Below are positions 9,134 through 18,531 of a stretch of DNA of 64,000 bases, piece by piece. Within the stretch, counting starts at the first letter, position 1, and each line of letters begins with the position of its first letter. Origin of the DNA: Anaerostipes sp. (GTDB lineage Bacteria > Bacillota > Clostridia > Lachnospirales > Lachnospiraceae); the NCBI GenBank assembly GCA_028697725.1, contig JAQVEG010000006.1, forward strand, positions 1 through 64,000, written 5' to 3'. Below the pieces are notes generated by a model. That model saw only the letters and a program-made list of their open reading frames with translations. It did no database searches and was not told where the DNA came from. Position numbers and translations under genes: made by a program.

Positions 9134-9949
9134 CTATCCTCTTGTTTTACCACCAGCTACATTCACTGTAATTCCATGTACATAAGATGCTCTCTTACTT
9201 CCAAGGAATACACACATGTCTCCTACTTCTGATAATTTACCAGATCTTCCAAGTGGTGTGGTTGAAGTCTTGCTGTATCCAGCTCTTAGATCATCCACTG
9301 TAATTCCTCTTGTGTATGCTAAGGCTGATTCATATGCTAATGTTCTAAGTCCTGTTGCTTCCATAATTCCTGGTGCAACTCCTACAACTCTGACTCCTTG
9401 TTTTCCTAGTTCCTTTGCCCATGATCTTGTCAATGAATTCACTGCATTCTTTGTTGCAGCATATACACTTTGACCTTCTGATCCTTCTAATCCACTTTCA
9501 GATGACATGTTAATAATAACACCTTCACCTTTTTCTACTAGGACTCTTCCTACTGCCTGAGCAGCGAAGAACACTCCTTTTAAGTTTACATTGCAAACCT
9601 TATCCCATACTTGTTCATCAAGTTCGTATTGACCCTTTGGATCTTTCTTATCTACAAGTAATCTTGGAATGTTAATCCCTGCATTATTTACTAGTACATC
9701 TACGGTTCCAAATGTTGCAACGGTTTCTTGTACCATTGCCTCAACTTGTGCTGCATTTGTAACATCTGTCTTTACATAGTGAAATTTTCCGCATTCTTCG
9801 TTCATCTCTGGTGCTTCTGGTGCCATATCTGAAACAACTACGTTTGCTCCAGCATCCAAATACCCTTGGGCAACTGCCTTCCCGATTCCAGATGCTCCAC
9901 CTGTTACAATTACTGTTTTTCCTTCAAGTTCTAGCCATGAATTACTCAT
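9134..9949 (-). CDS. srlD: sorbitol-6-phosphate dehydrogenase (SDR)
   Basis: Short-chain dehydrogenase that oxidises D-glucitol 6-phosphate to fructose 6-phosphate with NAD+. It has the Rossmann motif TGGASGIGKA (~16-25), NNAGIN, catalytic Ser in NMSSESG and YAATK with the catalytic Tyr and Lys. The 271-aa length fits. It is the first gene of the sorbitol operon, preceded by AAGGAGG, a TATAAT element and a palindrome. The neighbouring PTS genes support the substrate call over a generic SDR. Confidence 0.92.
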   Translation of the reverse strand: MSNSWLELEGKTVIVTGGASGIGKAVAQGYLDAGANVVVSDMAPEAPEMNEECGKFHYVKTDVTNAAQVEAMVQETVATFGTVDVLVNNAGINIPRLLVDKKDPKGQYELDEQVWDKVCNVNLKGVFFAAQAVGRVLVEKGEGVIINMSSESGLEGSEGQSVYAATKNAVNSLTRSWAKELGKQGVRVVGVAPGIMEATGLRTLAYESALAYTRGITVDDLRAGYSKTSTTPLGRSGKLSEVGDMCVFLGSKRASYVHGITVNVAGGKTRG

Positions 9950-9974
9950 CTTAATTCCTCCTTAAATTTGCTTT

Positions 9975-9998
9975 CATGTTTAACATGTTTTTATTATA
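9975..9998 (-). promoter_or_regulatory. srl operon -10 element with adjoining palindrome
   Basis: On the minus strand a TATAAT (9993-9998) is followed by the perfect 13-base palindrome CATGTTAAACATG (9975-9987), which would cover the transcription start. There is no good -35 at 17 bases (TTAAAT), consistent with an activator-dependent promoter. Operator function is inferred from position only. Confidence 0.45.
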
Positions 9999-10062
9999 AG
10001 GGGGAAGTTATAAAAATTTAATTCTTTCTTTTTCTTCTTTTTAGAAATTCAATGTTTTAATA

Positions 10063-10091
10063 CACTGTTTTTCTCTTCCTCGGAAAAACAG
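10063..10091 (-). terminator. hairpin after the carboxypeptidase gene, weak terminator candidate
   Basis: Inverted repeat CTGTTTTTC / GAAAAACAG with an ~9-base loop lies just downstream of the dac stop. The minus strand has no T-run after it, so termination is uncertain. It could also be a regulatory stem upstream of srlD. Confidence 0.35.
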
Positions 10092-10100
10092 CGAATGAAT

Positions 10101-11270
10101 TTAAATATATTGATTTATAATTTTCTTTAAATAATCTAGGTAATATGCCTTGTCAACAGACTGTATCGCAAGAATTTTTTGTGTATGTATTATCTTGTTT
10201 TTCTGTTTAAAAATAATATAACCTATAACATCTCCTTTTTTTACTGGTGCTATTAGTGTTTTCTTTTTTATTATTTTTTTTAGGTCATTTGAATTTTCAG
10301 AGTGAAAGACTACAAAGTTAGAAACTAATTCAGGTTTACTTTGTATGAAATCTTCATTTCCTTTTTCTACTTTAAAGTTTCCAATCTCATTTGATTTGGT
10401 AACCCTTTTTATTTTCTGACAAATAGAAAAACCATAATCTAATAACTTACTTGTATCTTTTATTCTCTCTTTGGAAGAATCACTTCCCATAACAACAGCA
10501 ATTAATGAAATACCATTTCTCTTTGCTGTAGCACTTAGGCAAAATTTTGCTTTTCCAGTGCTTCCAGTTTTCAATCCATTGCAACCATTATATTGTCGAA
10601 TCATTTTGTTGGTGTTACTTAATCCAAACTCTTTCTTTCCTTTACTTGTAATGTGGGTAATCGTATCCATCCATATTTTCGTGTAATTTAAAACCTCTGG
10701 ATACTTTTGAATTAACGCTCTAGACATAAGCGCTATGTCATAAGATGAAGTATAATGCTGGTCTGTATCCAATCCACAACAGTTTTTAAACCTTGTATGT
10801 TTCATACCAAGTTGTTTTGCTTTCTGGTTCATCCGCTTTACAAAAGCAGTTTCACTTCCAGCAACTTTTTCAGCCATGGCTACAGTAGCATCATTTGCAC
10901 TTGATATTATCATACATTTTAGTAAATCGTCTACCTTTTGTTTTTCTCCTGTTTCTAAGAATACTTGTGAACCGCCCATAGATGCTGCATGTTCACTGAC
11001 AGAAACTATATCTGTTTTTTTTATCTGCCCCTGATCTAGTGCTTCAAAAATTAATAAAAGAGACATTACTTTTGTAACACTTGCAGGTGGAAGTTCTTCA
11101 TTTTTCTTCTGTTCAAATAATACTCTCCCAGAACTTTCTTCCATGACGATAGCAGATTTTGCTGTTAAATTCATATCTTTTGTTTCAGACGCATAAATAG
11201 ATATTGGAGTATATCCTTGTGAAAAAATAAGTGAAATAAGAATCGTACATACCATAACATATTGTTTCAT
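10101..11270 (-). CDS. D-alanyl-D-alanine carboxypeptidase (DacF/PBP5 type)
   Basis: Secreted penicillin-binding protein that trims the terminal D-Ala from peptidoglycan stem peptides. It has a signal peptide (MKQYVMVCTILISLIF, probable cleavage near IYA-SE) and the S11 motifs ASVTK (SxxK), SSAND (SxN) and LKTGS (KTG). A beta-sandwich-like C-terminal domain follows. I start it at the internal Met of the track ORF (11270), which has AAGAGAG upstream; the earlier ATG has no ribosome site. That gives 389 aa. It lies downstream of the ftsW/pbp/nudix genes but probably has its own promoter. Confidence 0.92.
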   Translation of the reverse strand: MKQYVMVCTILISLIFSQGYTPISIYASETKDMNLTAKSAIVMEESSGRVLFEQKKNEELPPASVTKVMSLLLIFEALDQGQIKKTDIVSVSEHAASMGGSQVFLETGEKQKVDDLLKCMIISSANDATVAMAEKVAGSETAFVKRMNQKAKQLGMKHTRFKNCCGLDTDQHYTSSYDIALMSRALIQKYPEVLNYTKIWMDTITHITSKGKKEFGLSNTNKMIRQYNGCNGLKTGSTGKAKFCLSATAKRNGISLIAVVMGSDSSKERIKDTSKLLDYGFSICQKIKRVTKSNEIGNFKVEKGNEDFIQSKPELVSNFVVFHSENSNDLKKIIKKKTLIAPVKKGDVIGYIIFKQKNKIIHTQKILAIQSVDKAYYLDYLKKIINQYI

Positions 11271-11319
11271 ATGAACTCTCTTAACCATCTTTTTTATATT
11301 GTATTATGTTTTTAAAAGA

Positions 11320-11348
11320 ATTATGTATTGTCACATGCTGTATCACAA
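11320..11348 (-). promoter_or_regulatory. possible promoter for the carboxypeptidase gene
   Basis: Minus strand TTGTGA, 17-base spacer, CATAAT, about 50 nt upstream of the chosen dac start and after the nudix hairpin. Confidence 0.4.
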
Positions 11349-11366
11349 GGAGTTGTTTTACAAGAG

Positions 11367-11402
11367 CAAAGAAGAACCATGCCTTAACATGATTCTTCTT
11401 TG
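11367..11402 (-). terminator. long hairpin at the end of the nudix gene
   Basis: A 15-bp stem (CAAAGAAGAATCATG / CATGGTTCTTCTTTG) with a 6-base loop covers the last codons of the nudix gene and 17 nt beyond. There is no clear T-run in the minus direction, so it may terminate weakly or protect the mRNA 3' end. Confidence 0.5.
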
Positions 11403-11869
11403 TCTTTCTTTCCGTATTCTTTCCTTGAATGGTTTCCCCACTGATCCTTAGACTTTAATTGTTTATATTCATCATATGCCTTTTTTAAAATCTCTTTCTC
11501 ATTGGGAAACTTTAATAAGTGGTAAGCCTCGTGAAATTTGTAGTACCCAGAGTCGACGAAGAACTCTTCCTTTTGCGGTTTTGAATGATAACTATCAGAC
11601 TCCATCAAATACCAATGAACACTCTTTACAATCTGCTCATGAAATGAATAAAATGTATACTCGCTTTTCCCTACGTACTTGATAATTGTCCCATCAATAT
11701 CAGACTCTTCCTTTACCTCACGTAATGCTGTCTCTTCGTGAGTTTCACCTTCCTCTACTGTACCCTTTGGAAGCACCCATCCATCATATCGGTTCCTATA
11801 ACTCTTATATAATAGAAGAATCTTCCCTCTAAATATTACGACACCTCCACAGCTTGTTGCCTCCGTCAT
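11384..11869 (-). CDS. NUDIX hydrolase
   Basis: Predicted pyrophosphohydrolase of nucleotide-type substrates. The Nudix box GTVEEGETHEETALREVKEESD is complete except that its late Gly is Ser. I start it at the internal Met (MTEATSCGGVVIF, 11869), preceded by GGGAGG at good spacing. The upstream 52 residues of the track ORF overlap the pbp gene and do not look like protein of this family. That gives 161 aa. The specific substrate is unknown. It is the last gene of the ruv-ftsW-pbp run. Confidence 0.88.
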   Translation of the reverse strand: MTEATSCGGVVIFRGKILLLYKSYRNRYDGWVLPKGTVEEGETHEETALREVKEESDIDGTIIKYVGKSEYTFYSFHEQIVKSVHWYLMESDSYHSKPQKEEFFVDSGYYKFHEAYHLLKFPNEKEILKKAYDEYKQLKSKDQWGNHSRKEYGKKDKEESC

Positions 11870-11957
11870 ATAAGCCTCCCATCGTAGCTCCTTCGTGTCT
11901 TGTCGCTTCCTTGGTAATATTATAGCTCTATTAATATATGATTTCAAGAGAGGATTC

Positions 11958-13448
11958 TTATTGATTAAAATAAGCGTCAAAAATATCTTTTGCAATTGGT
12001 GCGGCAACTTTTCCTCCAGAGCCACCTCCTTCTACAATTACACTGACTACTAATTTTTTTCCATTATATTCTGCCCCTCCAATATACCACGCATGAGAAT
12101 CTTTATCTGAATTGTATTCTGCTGATCCTGTTTTCCCATAAGAATAGTATTTGGAAGAGTATGCTTTACTTCCAGTACCCTTAGTTACCACTTTTCGCAG
12201 CATTTTCTTTAATGCTGTACTCTCTGATTTTGTCATAGGACTACTCAGCTCTTTTGTTTTCGTTTCTTTGATAACACCATTATCTGAATTCTTCACCTGA
12301 GAAACAAGATATGGCTCCATCATAGTTCCTCCATTTGCAATGGCTGCAATCACCATGCAATTTTGCAATGGTGTTATTAATGTACTTCCCTGTCCAATTG
12401 CAATTTGAGGAATTGCACTATCCGCTGATTTTTTGTTAAATGAAAATCTGCTGGCATTTGCAGCAATATTAATTGGTATTTTTGAATCAAACATCAAGTC
12501 TGTTGCAAGGGATGCCAATTTCCCTTTATTTAATTGAGATGCCATATGAACAATTGCAGTGTTACAAGACTTCTCTATCGCTTCTTCCATATTGACAGTT
12601 CCATGGGCTTCTCCGCCATAGCAATGAATTTTAACGTTATTTATCTTGGTATACCCTGTACATTCGTATTTAAAATCATTATCTACTCCATACTCTCTCA
12701 TGTATTCTAACGCTGTAACCACCTTAAATGTAGAACCTGGTGGATATAATCCTTGTGTTGCACGATTTACAAGCATGGCATCACTGTCTGTATTCAATTC
12801 CTGCCAATTCTTTGCGACCTTACCAGGACGAAAATCTGGCTTTGAAACCATGGCAACCACTGCACCCGTTTGTGGATCCATAGCAACTACTGCACCCTTT
12901 TCTCCACTTAAGGCATTGTATGCCGCCTTTTGAACAGAAGTATCTAATGTAGTATAAACGTCATCTCCTAAATTCTTTCCTCCACTTAAATCTGTGGAAA
13001 TTTGTGTGAAAATATTAGAATTAGATGTTAATAGTTCAAAATTCCATTTGGATTCAATTCCAGACTTTCCTTTATCGTTATATCCAACTACATGTGCAAA
13101 CATTCTTCCATATGGATAATAACGTTCTTCATTTCCAGAATCATCTGACACCGTTTGAGCTAGCACTTTACCATCACTACTTATAATCTTTCCACGCACA
13201 ACATTTTTTTCTAATGCACTTAATCTTCGATTATGTGAATCTGTAATTACAGACCTGCTCTCCACTGCAACAAAATAAATTATATATCCCACAAGTGCCA
13301 AAAATAGAGCCACGAAAATATACGTAATCTGTAAGATTTGACGATTAGCGCGTTTTTTCTTCTTTAATGACTGGTTTTGTCCGAACTCTAGTGGTTGGTT
13401 GTTCTCCAGAGACTTCTTGTCCTTTTTTCTCTTGTTCCATACGCTCAT
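11958..13448 (-). CDS. class B penicillin-binding protein (transpeptidase)
   Basis: Peptidoglycan transpeptidase with one N-terminal membrane segment (~residues 40-62), a short N-terminal module and a transpeptidase domain. Active-site motifs are PGSTFK (SxxK), KSCN (SxN) and GKTGSAE (KTG). It lacks the long pedestal domain and PASTA repeats, like PbpA-type proteins that pair with an FtsW/RodA polymerase. I start at the internal ATG (13448) with AGGAAG eight bases upstream; the track start is a GTG five codons earlier. The start overlaps the end of ftsW/rodA by 104 nt, which suggests tight coupling with its partner. Confidence 0.92.
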   Translation of the reverse strand: MSVWNKRKKDKKSLENNQPLEFGQNQSLKKKKRANRQILQITYIFVALFLALVGYIIYFVAVESRSVITDSHNRRLSALEKNVVRGKIISSDGKVLAQTVSDDSGNEERYYPYGRMFAHVVGYNDKGKSGIESKWNFELLTSNSNIFTQISTDLSGGKNLGDDVYTTLDTSVQKAAYNALSGEKGAVVAMDPQTGAVVAMVSKPDFRPGKVAKNWQELNTDSDAMLVNRATQGLYPPGSTFKVVTALEYMREYGVDNDFKYECTGYTKINNVKIHCYGGEAHGTVNMEEAIEKSCNTAIVHMASQLNKGKLASLATDLMFDSKIPINIAANASRFSFNKKSADSAIPQIAIGQGSTLITPLQNCMVIAAIANGGTMMEPYLVSQVKNSDNGVIKETKTKELSSPMTKSESTALKKMLRKVVTKGTGSKAYSSKYYSYGKTGSAEYNSDKDSHAWYIGGAEYNGKKLVVSVIVEGGGSGGKVAAPIAKDIFDAYFNQ

Positions 13449-14757
13449 TTTCTTCTTCCTCACTATCTACTAACATATATAATCCTTGGATTACACTAAT
13501 AAGTATCATGGTACTTGCAACAGATGTTCCTCCATAACTCACAAAGGGAATGGTAACTCCTGTGGATGGAATAAATTTTGTAACGCCGCCAACACTTAGG
13601 AATACTTGAGACAAAAAGCACACACCAAATCCAACACACAAAAGCTTATTAAATAGTCCTCTGCTTCTTGTCGCTGTATCCATAAATAAAATAAAGCAGC
13701 TGATTAAAATAAAGATAATACAAATTCCAAATACAACGCCAAACTCTTCACTGATAGCTGAGAAGATAAAATCTGATTCGCTAACTGGAACATCATATGG
13801 TCTTCCTTGTCCTAGTCCTAGTCCAAACCATCCTCCAGTTCCAATGGCAAAGAGTGATTGACAAACCTGAAGTCCTCTTCCCTCAATCATTGAAAAAGGA
13901 TCCTTCCACGCTGCAACACGCACTTGCACATGGCTAAACACATGATATGCAACAACGGCTGCAACTGAACCTCCCCCCATTCCTCCAAAAAGGTATTTTA
14001 CTTTTCCAGTGGCAACATACAACATCATAAGATATGTCATGAAATATAGAAGTGCTCCTCCTAAATCCTTTTCTGCAACTAAGACAAGTACATATAACCC
14101 TGCAATAATGGTTATCTTAACCAAGTCCTTAAATTCTTTTGCTTTGCTGAGCATGGCCGCTATAAAAAATATAAAAACAATTTTTACGAATTCTGACGGC
14201 TGAAATGATACTGGTCCAATCTTAACCCAGTTATATGCCCCATTTTTTTGAACTCCCACAATAAAAACAGATGCTAATAGTCCAAGTCCACCAAAGGCAT
14301 ACAGCCAACCTAACTTGTGCCAAAACTTTAATTTATGCATCATAAGTGGAATCAATCCAGTTGCTACTACACTCACTGCCACAATTCCAAACTGTCTCAT
14401 AGCAAGTTCAAATGACAACCTTGTTAAAATAACAAATCCAACACCTAATAGAAAACACATATTATTAATTAACAACCTTGAACATCTCTTATATATTTTA
14501 GGATATAAAATCATAACAATTTCAAAAAACACTACTTGAGCTGCAAAGAAAATCAAAATTTTAAAATCTAATGTGTGTAAAAATAAAACAAAATTACAAA
14601 GAAACAAAAAGATAAACATATAAATTACTTGATTGTCTAATAATGCTTCTCGCTTTTGTTTATTTCTCTTACGAAACATATTAAAACATGAAAATGTATA
14701 GATTAAACACATAATCAATATTAAATATTTCGCAATAATCGAGGCTAATTGTATCAT
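13345..14757 (-). CDS. FtsW/RodA/SpoVE-family peptidoglycan polymerase
   Basis: Polytopic SEDS glycosyltransferase that polymerises lipid II. Family motifs include FQPSEFVK, EKDLGGALL, SESDFIFSAISEE and the late FVSYGGTS. There are about twelve membrane segments. At 470 aa it is longer than usual because of an N-terminal membrane extension and a charged C-terminal tail (EEEENERMEQEKKGQ...). The cognate class B PBP gene overlaps its end. Whether it serves division or elongation cannot be settled from sequence; association with zapA hints at division. Confidence 0.92.
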   Translation of the reverse strand: MIQLASIIAKYLILIMCLIYTFSCFNMFRKRNKQKREALLDNQVIYMFIFLFLCNFVLFLHTLDFKILIFFAAQVVFFEIVMILYPKIYKRCSRLLINNMCFLLGVGFVILTRLSFELAMRQFGIVAVSVVATGLIPLMMHKLKFWHKLGWLYAFGGLGLLASVFIVGVQKNGAYNWVKIGPVSFQPSEFVKIVFIFFIAAMLSKAKEFKDLVKITIIAGLYVLVLVAEKDLGGALLYFMTYLMMLYVATGKVKYLFGGMGGGSVAAVVAYHVFSHVQVRVAAWKDPFSMIEGRGLQVCQSLFAIGTGGWFGLGLGQGRPYDVPVSESDFIFSAISEEFGVVFGICIIFILISCFILFMDTATRSRGLFNKLLCVGFGVCFLSQVFLSVGGVTKFIPSTGVTIPFVSYGGTSVASTMILISVIQGLYMLVDSEEEENERMEQEKKGQEVSGEQPTTRVRTKPVIKEEKTR

Positions 14758-14765
14758 AATATCAC

Positions 14766-17138
14766 CTATAGTATTCCTCTCTTGAAATGTCCTTTCGTAT
14801 ATTCTCCCATGTCCACATGGTTTGTCTGTCCTGAAATAATTGCAGCGGTTTTATCAATGACTTCATTGATTTCCTCTACTGTTTCAATTGTAAAATGAAG
14901 TCTTACATACTCTGGATTTAGCTTCATAACATCCTGATTGTCATTCCCAAGCCATGTACAAACTCCGTTTAAGATTTCATTATAACAAAGTTTACAATGA
15001 TTTTTCACATAGAAATCTTGATTCTTTCTATCTTTTAACCTTAAGACCGTAGGTTTATGATCACATCCTAACATGTCCTTTTTTTGACACTGGACAGATA
15101 TCATCACTGGAAAATGTCCATAATAATAGATTTCTCCATTGTTAATTCCCAGATTCTCCATCTCCTCTAAGTTACATTCTGCTGGAAATGTAAAACTCAC
15201 TTGTTCTCCAAGAAGTTCTTGATAAAATCTTACACTTCTTTGATTATAATTATATACATTGTAATTGAGCATCATATGTTTGTCTATATGATGTCTCATG
15301 AGCCAGTGAATCTGATCCATACTTTGAACCAAAAATCCACGAACCCCATCTTGTTTCATAAGCTCTATATTTTCTTCAAACAACTTCAAAGTCTGTTCTC
15401 TTGTCACTTGTGGCAGTGTAAGAAAAACTTCTTTTGATACATGATCTAATTTCTTCCACATTTCTTTTCTTTGAATGAATTCTAAAAATGAAACATAAAT
15501 ACGAGAAACACTTTCCTTTTCCACAGCAAGATCAAAGTATTTCATTTCGTCTATGGCAACACTTATTTTCACTGCCGAATGCTCCTTGTTGCTTTTTTCA
15601 TCTTTCCCCTGAAATACATCCTGATATTCTCTGTGATACTTTTTAGCTGTAGCTTCTTCCAATGCATCAAATGCTTTTCGCCGTAAATCTTTTAACGCCT
15701 TTACTGGAAGAAAACCTGCCCCTTGAACTTCCACTTCTAAAGATTCAAAAACATAATCTGTTTCGCCTGTCTTCTTTAACTGCTTTGCAATCTGTGCTTT
15801 ATCCATAGGTCGGTTCTGTGCCACATCTACCATAGCACCTTCTACAAAAATATCTTCTTGTGTGGAGCATATCTCTAGGGTAACAGGTTTTCCAACTAAA
15901 AACTTGACTTTTCCCTTAAGTTTTTCTTTATTTTTAGTTTTCAAGTGTTCCTCTAGCTCACTGCGAAGCTTTTGATTTTTGGTACGATAAATAGGCATCC
16001 CAAGTTTCAGCTTGCGAAGCTTTTGACCATTTAAGGTAACCATATTCCCCTTTTTTTCTTCTAACGGAGAAGTTAATTCCACACAATCTGTATCATGAAT
16101 GGATATTTCAAGGATATCTCCCTTATGAAGATTCTCTTCTAGTTTAAAACTTAGAGTTCCACCTTTTAATTTTTCAATAACACCAATCTTAATCCCTTGA
16201 TGGTTGGGACGGTGCATTGCCATCATATCTTTCCCATTATGCTGCTTATAATAACCTTTGGTAAACCCACCACGATTAAATAATTCTAACAAAATTAATC
16301 GATCATTTTCATCCACCTTATAAGGCTTCTGACTCAAATATAAATCTGTATATTTCCGATAAATACGAGTAACTTCTCCCACATATTCTGGATTCTTCAT
16401 TCTTCCTTCAATTTTTAGAGAATCAACTCCTGCCTCTATGATCTCAGGTAAAATATCAATGGTGCATAAATCCTTCTGACTTAACAAATACTTCTGTCCT
16501 TGATTTTGAATTCTTTGATTCCCATCATAAATATCAAATGGTAATCTACAAGTTCCTGCACATCTTCCTCGGTTTCCACTTCTTCCACCAATCATACTAC
16601 TCATAAAACACTGGCCTGAATAACAGTAACAAAGGGCTCCATGTACAAAACACTCAACATCAAGATTCGTTTCATCTTTTATCTTTTTTATTTCATTCAA
16701 AGATAATTCTCTTGCTGGAACTACACGCTTCATTCCCAACTTTTTAAGTTCCATAGCACTTTCTACCGTAGTAACTGTCATCTGTGTACTTGCATGAAGT
16801 TCCAAATCTGGAAAATGCTCTTTCACTATCATCAACACACCTAAGTCTTGTATTAGTACCGCATCAAGTCCCGCTTCATAATAAGGTCTTAAATATGAAA
16901 CAACATCTTTTATTTCAGATTCTTTTACCAGTGTGTTTATAGTTAAATATATCTTCTTATGAAACTTGTGTGCATATTCAATTGCCTGAATTAATTCTTC
17001 TTGTGAAAAATTGTTGGCATAGGCTCTTGCTCCAAATAATTCTCCACCTAAGTATACCGCATCTGCTCCATTTAAAAAGGCTGCCTTTAAACTCTCCATA
17101 GATCCTGCAGGTGCTAATACTTCTATTTGTCTCGTCAT
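14766..17138 (-). CDS. U32-family protein with DUF3656 (RlhA-like)
   Basis: Large (790 aa) member of the U32 family. The N-terminal part has the TIM-barrel signature VLAPAGSMESLKAAFLNGADAVYLGG and the cysteine cluster CYCYSGQCFMSSMIGGRSGNRGRCAGTC that likely holds an Fe-S cluster. The middle region looks like DUF3656. A further barrel-like C-terminal part ends with CKLCYNEILNGVC. E. coli RlhA of this type hydroxylates C2501 of 23S rRNA using prephenate; that role is inferred here from family resemblance. It overlaps zapA by one base (TAATG). Confidence 0.85.
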   Translation of the reverse strand: MTRQIEVLAPAGSMESLKAAFLNGADAVYLGGELFGARAYANNFSQEELIQAIEYAHKFHKKIYLTINTLVKESEIKDVVSYLRPYYEAGLDAVLIQDLGVLMIVKEHFPDLELHASTQMTVTTVESAMELKKLGMKRVVPARELSLNEIKKIKDETNLDVECFVHGALCYCYSGQCFMSSMIGGRSGNRGRCAGTCRLPFDIYDGNQRIQNQGQKYLLSQKDLCTIDILPEIIEAGVDSLKIEGRMKNPEYVGEVTRIYRKYTDLYLSQKPYKVDENDRLILLELFNRGGFTKGYYKQHNGKDMMAMHRPNHQGIKIGVIEKLKGGTLSFKLEENLHKGDILEISIHDTDCVELTSPLEEKKGNMVTLNGQKLRKLKLGMPIYRTKNQKLRSELEEHLKTKNKEKLKGKVKFLVGKPVTLEICSTQEDIFVEGAMVDVAQNRPMDKAQIAKQLKKTGETDYVFESLEVEVQGAGFLPVKALKDLRRKAFDALEEATAKKYHREYQDVFQGKDEKSNKEHSAVKISVAIDEMKYFDLAVEKESVSRIYVSFLEFIQRKEMWKKLDHVSKEVFLTLPQVTREQTLKLFEENIELMKQDGVRGFLVQSMDQIHWLMRHHIDKHMMLNYNVYNYNQRSVRFYQELLGEQVSFTFPAECNLEEMENLGINNGEIYYYGHFPVMISVQCQKKDMLGCDHKPTVLRLKDRKNQDFYVKNHCKLCYNEILNGVCTWLGNDNQDVMKLNPEYVRLHFTIETVEEINEVIDKTAAIISGQTNHVDMGEYTKGHFKRGIL

Positions 17139-17509
17139 TAAATCTGATCCTTTTCTAATTCTTGTACTTTTTTACGATATTCATCCAACTGTTTTTCTAA
17201 AGATTCTCTTTTGATTTGAAGCTGCACCAATTGCTGTTTCATCTCATATAAAGAACTTTCTTTCTGTTCTAACTGCTGTTCTAATTCATCATTCTCTTGT
17301 GCCTGTCTCATGTAATCATCTGCAACACTAAGAGCCAAATGAAAACTCTGCATATCTGGCGGCAATTTACGATAATTGTCCGCAGATTTTAATTCTCTCG
17401 TTTTATGATTAAGATAGGAAGCAACTTTATGCATATATTCCTCAGATTCTTCTCCTCCAAGGTAAAATATCTTCCCATCTATAATCACTTCCACAATATC
17501 CCTTGCCAT
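17138..17509 (-). CDS. zapA: cell division protein ZapA
   Basis: Small FtsZ-ring stabilising protein. The N-terminal VEVIIDGKIFYLGGEESEEYMHKVASYLNHKTREL segment is the ZapA globular domain. The C-terminal half (~70-120) is a heptad-rich coiled coil. The 123-aa length suits the longer Firmicute ZapA forms. Its stop overlaps the next start by one base. The gene follows ruvB by 11 nt. Confidence 0.88.
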   Translation of the reverse strand: MARDIVEVIIDGKIFYLGGEESEEYMHKVASYLNHKTRELKSADNYRKLPPDMQSFHLALSVADDYMRQAQENDELEQQLEQKESSLYEMKQQLVQLQIKRESLEKQLDEYRKKVQELEKDQI

Positions 17510-17520
17510 ATAATGTCCTC

Positions 17521-18531
17521 CTATTCTGACTGTGTTAAGCCAAAATGCCTATACGCCGCCTCTGTTGCCATTCTTCCTCTTGGTGTCCTTTGAATTAAGC
17601 CATTTTGAATTAAGAATGGTTCATACACTTCTTCTATGGTTCCTGAATCTTCGCCAATTGCTGCAGCTAATGTATCTAGTCCAACTGGTTTTCCCTGAAA
17701 TGTTTCCATCATAGTTTTTAAAATAGTACGATCTACGTTATCTAATCCAAGGGTATCTACTTCCAAGTGATTCAGTGCGTTCATGGCAACTTCTTTTGTA
17801 ATCTTCCCATCAAATTGAACCTGAGCAAAATCTCTAACCCTCTTTAGCAAACGGTTTGCAAGCCTTGGGGTTCCTCTAGAACGTCGTCCAATCTCCAAGG
17901 CTCCATCCTCATCAATCTCAATATCCAGCACGACTGCAGACTTCTCTACAATGGTCTGAAGTTCCCCATTGGTATAGAAATTCAATCGATTGACAACTCC
18001 AAATCGGTCACGAAGAGGTGCGGTCAGCATTCCTGCTCTTGTTGTTGCACCAATCAAAGTAAACTGTGGAAGTTCCAAGCGTATGGATCTTGCTGCTTGT
18101 CCTTTCCCAACTAGGATGTCAATGGCAAAATCCTCCATAGCCGGATACAAGACTTCTTCTACCTGTCGATTCAATCTATGAATCTCATCAATAAATAACA
18201 CATCGCCTTCTTGAAGATTATTTAACAACGCTGCTATCTCTCCTGGCTTCTCAATGGCTGGACCACTTGTAATCTTTAAATTAACACCCATCTCATTGGC
18301 AACAATACCGGCTAAGGTTGTCTTTCCAAGTCCTGGAGGTCCATACAATAAAACATGGTCTAAAGATTCATTTCTTCCCTTTGCGGCTTCAATAAAAATC
18401 TCCAAATTCCGTTTTACCTTCTCTTGTCCAATATAATCATCTAAAGTCTGTGGCCGTAAATGGTTCTCAATGGTCACATCCTCATCTATTAATTCTGTTG
18501 AAATCATTCTATCTAACATATCTGTCCCCAT
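17521..18531 (-). CDS. ruvB: Holliday junction branch migration ATPase RuvB
   Basis: AAA+ motor that drives branch migration on RuvA-bound Holliday junctions. It has Walker [10 protein letters not shown] (~65), Walker B DEIHR and sensor GATTRAG, and a C-terminal winged helix ending IQRTPRGR. The 336-aa length is standard. Its start overlaps the ruvA stop by one base. Confidence 0.97.
   Translation of the reverse strand: MGTDMLDRMISTELIDEDVTIENHLRPQTLDDYIGQEKVKRNLEIFIEAAKGRNESLDHVLLYGPPGLGKTTLAGIVANEMGVNLKITSGPAIEKPGEIAALLNNLQEGDVLFIDEIHRLNRQVEEVLYPAMEDFAIDILVGKGQAARSIRLELPQFTLIGATTRAGMLTAPLRDRFGVVNRLNFYTNGELQTIVEKSAVVLDIEIDEDGALEIGRRSRGTPRLANRLLKRVRDFAQVQFDGKITKEVAMNALNHLEVDTLGLDNVDRTILKTMMETFQGKPVGLDTLAAAIGEDSGTIEEVYEPFLIQNGLIQRTPRGRMATEAAYRHFGLTQSE

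Noticed and set aside
11870-12025. 52-residue N-terminal extension of the nudix ORF
   Set aside because: Overlaps the pbp end, lacks nudix similarity; a GGGAGG site fits the internal Met.
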